Assembly: GCA_000421065.1 (NCBI GenBank)
Contig: ATWD01000001.1
Coordinates: forward strand, 434,001 to 498,000
Length of the DNA stretch: 64,000 nucleotides
Source of the DNA: Acidobacteriaceae bacterium TAA 166
GTDB taxonomy: Bacteria; Acidobacteriota; Terriglobia; Terriglobales; Acidobacteriaceae
Reading direction: 5' to 3'
Position 1 is the stretch's first letter. Each line of letters begins with the position of its first letter. The position numbers and the translations under genes are program-made. The notes beneath the pieces were generated by a model. It had not been told where the DNA came from. It made no database searches and saw only the letters and a list, made by a program, of their open reading frames with translations. Below are positions 62,101 to 64,000 of the stretch, piece by piece.

Positions 62101-63488
62101 GCGGAAACAAATTCTTGGAAACTTGCATGAAAGAGAGTGAAACCTTGCACGCCCTCGTTCACGAACGGCCTCAGACGCTCGACGGCTCGCTGCAAATCGA
62201 TCAAGTTCCCGTGGAACAAGAAGGGCAAAGCCTTGCGAGGGACCGGAAACTCCGCGATGGCTAAAGCTGTGGCGAGGACCTTAGTCTCGGCGGTCAACGG
62301 GAGCCAAATCGCTTCGTAGTACGCCTTCAGGTCGCCACCATAAGGAACCAGCTGGTCAAGATCGTGCTCAAGGATGAAACCTTGTTGGCTCAGATCCTCC
62401 AGCTGGACCATGCAGTAGTGGGCGTGCAGTGGAAGGCCTTCGGTAATGGAGGCCAACCTTGACGAAACGGCGTCAAGCGCGTGCTCCGGAACTTGGATTG
62501 CCGGATGCGCCAACAGCATCGCTTTGCAGTCCTCAGCAGTCATCCTTGGTACGTGATACTGCCGGTCGGACGGAACATGCTGCAGGAGATTCTGTACACG
62601 CGCAGAGAGTCCCTCGCGTGAGCCAAAGACGATCAAGAGATTTGGTGGAACGGGGAGTAGCTGCTTGAGGATGGCTTCGAGTTCTTCCTCGTCATCGTCT
62701 CGCAACACATGATCGAGGCCATCGAGCAGCAGAACAAGCTTTCGTTTCTGGCCGTGAAGTTCTGCAGCTGCACAGGCAAGAATATCGCGCAGCTTCTCCA
62801 AAGAAGCGCTGATCGAGATACTGACAAATGCTTCCAGTTCGGCGACGATAGCGTCAGCCGTCCGCTTTGCATTCAAGCGAGGATACTTTGCATCATCGTC
62901 CCCGCTTAGGAAATAGTGATGTCGCACGCACGGCACACCGTTCGCATCCAAGTGCGAATAGAGCTTCGCGAGGAACGTGCTCTTGCCGGCGCCCGGAACG
63001 TCGGAAAGAAGGAACTCGCCCGCGTCATACGATAGAACCTTGTTCGTGAAGGCTTGTAAGGCATAGCCACCCAGCGGAATGTAGTCTGGCGCAACCGGGA
63101 ACTCTTCACTGAGCCGCTCGCCTTTATGCCAGCCGCACGCTTGCTTGACGGCGTCCAAGGTGATTCGAACGGTCTTACGATCTTCTCCCTTGCGGGTGGA
63201 CCATTCGTAAACTTTATCCGATAACGCCCGGAACCCTTCGTCGCCAATGTTCAGGAATTTTGCTCGCTCTTTTAGAGCCTCTTCCGTCGGCTCGATGTCC
63301 GGGCTGTTGAGGCGGAAAGCGACAGTATTAAAGAAATCATCCAGCCGCACCGAATCATCTCCGGCTTGTTCAAGGAAGCTTGCAAACGCGGTTGGGTTCT
63401 CGGAACGGAGCAATGCGGGATCGATTTTTAGTGGTGGGTTCTTGCAGAAGAGTGCAGCCAATGTTCTCTGCCGGAGGCCTGTTCGCAT
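59169..63488 (-). CDS. STAND (NACHT-like) NTPase with long helical-repeat C-terminus
   Basis: About 1439 residues from the ATG at 63488 (a TTG two codons earlier is possible). The NTPase domain (about 140-430) has Walker A SDVPGAGKST (164-173), Walker B LVLLLDGLD (253-261) and a sensor LLIVFGSRE; the rest is alpha-helical repeat, the usual target-recognition part of STAND proteins. Such proteins, including Avs antiviral sensors, bind a phage protein, oligomerise and fire an N-terminal effector. The first 30 residues overlap the nuclease frame upstream and join sensibly to it, so both may once have been one protein. Confidence 0.85.
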   Translation of the reverse strand: MRTGLRQRTLAALFCKNPPLKIDPALLRSENPTAFASFLEQAGDDSVRLDDFFNTVAFRLNSPDIEPTEEALKERAKFLNIGDEGFRALSDKVYEWSTRKGEDRKTVRITLDAVKQACGWHKGERLSEEFPVAPDYIPLGGYALQAFTNKVLSYDAGEFLLSDVPGAGKSTFLAKLYSHLDANGVPCVRHHYFLSGDDDAKYPRLNAKRTADAIVAELEAFVSISISASLEKLRDILACAAAELHGQKRKLVLLLDGLDHVLRDDDEEELEAILKQLLPVPPNLLIVFGSREGLSARVQNLLQHVPSDRQYHVPRMTAEDCKAMLLAHPAIQVPEHALDAVSSRLASITEGLPLHAHYCMVQLEDLSQQGFILEHDLDQLVPYGGDLKAYYEAIWLPLTAETKVLATALAIAEFPVPRKALPFLFHGNLIDLQRAVERLRPFVNEGVQGFTLFHASFQEFVSAHPDTDALRGPSLERLISWLKNHASVRLRWRWLHAKEWEAGNAQPLLEATHRDWVIDSIREGHSPYAVEELLRLACDAAMRQSEYGVAMDRAMSAGQLDFNLSTDDTFWSDSLSLAGFQRLDRETGAPRFLDFRFENSDVLVELARRAPAETLPEIEAELFDRFESIAYAKRVNSYETAVEGAARYYLEVLVFIRKPIREVASFIGRFRSEPGRFAVASDYVEALLRSKQYTNARSAVEQLPVTEAHRSMLNEKIAFACIAKRGVPFSSVSATGLWSQLCERLVGQGMETPQYQWPSGEQLPASVQRYNEDDRYLVASSLHSAWLNGLLAGVVDDPSSLQSWKAGVRSLGWTGRTASHLASAGYEMGACLARTGTDLSLALAKFDEVERMRPGDVGWDDYELWIGYKRAITNILRDVLALRYRWQDTMLDDAALARIAAISGLEEHDHYKLLLSCEPEMLVRSVVESFTAHRLRSLDTLLEEFPQRAEFYLEVAKLARRVGASDLSQACLRHAIDNLLGYGNHKDIFLHELLQSLDFAAKHRPVEAKAMLSRVAPIVNAIRKVTDGDETSHLIEDFTEISMQNGTSAIAGAVYVQMAGDERYYEADKIFSKLAECGDLSNVWVQALLRTAIDRSARHYLVKRAQQDSDAASLVAAMESVDHDSALEIVKSGEATTETPRQERGLDLFESVTRTTAPDEIRPSEFLAFCTTHQRDHHVEQFVERWWDCWVLKDRKGAHDAVTEALNQRVIRSWSGNLELRLLPTVFEFDGDHRAFEVLIDAARAVHVWNSFYTSFEKTKTIFEFLFEHFPKRIDEFIQRSVELEGYRRRLGALSVRRGSQFLFEAGRADEAIKLVTTGVNRLISLMANLTIPDVEWSFDEANLLNALFARLFYVHPEVRSRAAQSLGDLLLRPEAVPIVRAELEKRMTACVLESELVTLLYPVAYARRRGYVWPNTELAPLLHARSAASDMVLAGGAS

Positions 63489-63852
63489 GGACAATCACTT
63501 CAACTCGGATATAAGCCGGATCGGCTTCGACAGACAGCCACGATTGGAACCACTTTTGGAAGAGAGAACGGCTCTTTTTCCCATCCTTCTCCAAGAGGTC
63601 ATCCACGGATAGACCCGGTCGCTCGGGGCGCTCCGTGACATGCTTGATCTGATTCAGGCAGAGTGTCCCGTCGGATCTCAGAACGGCAACGTCGTCCAGG
63701 AAGCCAAAATCATCTGCTTCCAAACGCATCCATGTCATGTTGCTCGGTTGCTCAAGCCAAGTAATGGCCATGTGCATCCCGTATAGGTCTTGATAGCGGA
63801 AGCCCTCCCGTAGCTGTCCGGGTTTTGTCAGTATTGAGACTGAATTGCTCAC
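63370..63852 (-). CDS. PD-(D/E)XK nuclease-like effector, split from or fused to the STAND gene
   Basis: A GTG-started frame of 160 residues. FRYQDLYGMHMAITWLE is followed by RLEADDFGFLDD and LCLNQIKHV: Asp53-Asp54 then Gln68-x-Lys70, a PD-(D/E)XK-like site as in Cap4-type and Mrr-type DNA nucleases. Similarity stays plausible to VIVHANRPPAEN near residue 131, after which the last residues look frame-shifted; the +1 frame at the same place continues as LAALF...KIDPALLRSEN in the STAND protein. One indel at about 63430-63470 would fuse them into a protein of about 1550 residues. It may also be a real overlapping pair. The region 63853-64000 shows no gene. Confidence 0.72.
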   Translation of the reverse strand: MSNSVSILTKPGQLREGFRYQDLYGMHMAITWLEQPSNMTWMRLEADDFGFLDDVAVLRSDGTLCLNQIKHVTERPERPGLSVDDLLEKDGKKSRSLFQKWFQSWLSVEADPAYIRVEVIVHANRPPAENIGCTLLQEPTTKNRSRIAPFREPNRVCKLP

Positions 63853-64000
63853 GACTTCAATGGTATCGAGGATGACTCAGGAGATCTTCAAGGAATTTGG
63901 CAGGTGCGAAATTTGGGTAGCGGGAGCGGTTCAGGCCAAGACACCAAGCTCGCCTTCCGCGACCCACGGCTCACCCAGATGAGGAACGCTACGCCCAAAA

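Overview
The window looks like chromosome of a soil acidobacterium (Terriglobia; Granulicella/Terriglobus/Edaphobacter type), with an integrated mobile region on the right. This rests on very large TonB-dependent receptors that begin with a carboxypeptidase-regulatory-like domain, a VWFA-related protein of the acidobacterial type, repeated ECF sigma/zinc anti-sigma pairs and a moderately high G+C content. This is a family-level inference, not a species call.

Layout. (1) 1-6.8 kb, minus strand: small membrane protein, adaptor lipoprotein, RND pump, TolC-like channel and a LysR regulator, tightly packed. (2) 7.1-10.3 kb: ECF sigma/anti-sigma pair divergent from a DUF305 protein and a YVTN beta-propeller. 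The two directions share twin promoters with the same -35, spacer length and -10. (3) 10.6-16.0 kb: a Cpx-like envelope-stress module. A CpxA/CpxR-like two-component system is surrounded by three small exported proteins (YXWGXW, LTXXQ/CpxP-like and a 25-residue-repeat protein), each preceded by a GTAAAG-type box. (4) 16-22.4 kb: VOC and NTF2-like proteins, a TPR remnant, then a FAD-protein/CLC/LysR operon. A 15-bp box upstream of it matches one upstream of the efflux operon. (5) 22.4-25.4 kb: AbiEi/AbiEii-like toxin-antitoxin pair with three upstream operator-like repeats, a cut-off DUF4365 gene and an old integration scar. (6) 25.5-43.6 kb: a glycan/phospholipid utilisation locus (ECF sigma, anti-sigma, TonB receptor, glycosidase, glycerophosphodiesterase, sialate-esterase-like protein and a truncated phospholipase C), a second truncated TonB receptor and a VWFA protein.

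(7) 44.2-64 kb is accessory DNA: a TonB-receptor remnant, tyrosine integrase and excisionase, a 3' fragment of a tRNA-Leu (attachment site), an XRE/nucleotidyltransferase pair, an orphan HipB-like regulator, an ankyrin protein, Mrr restriction endonuclease, a complete tRNA-Leu(CAA), ArdC-like antirestriction protein, MobF relaxase, DUF5677 and HEPN-like proteins. It ends with a coupled cluster of a PD-(D/E)XK nuclease, a 1.4-kilo-residue STAND NTPase and an unknown 396-residue protein. That cluster is the best candidate for a little-described antiviral system.

Reading frames are broken at several places (25.7, 44.3, 51.7 and possibly 63.4 kb), and several genes are cut off (16.9, 22.4, 29.2, 30.3 kb). 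Some of these may be real decay of mobile DNA and some may be sequence error. All functions are inferred by reading the sequence; no database search was run.
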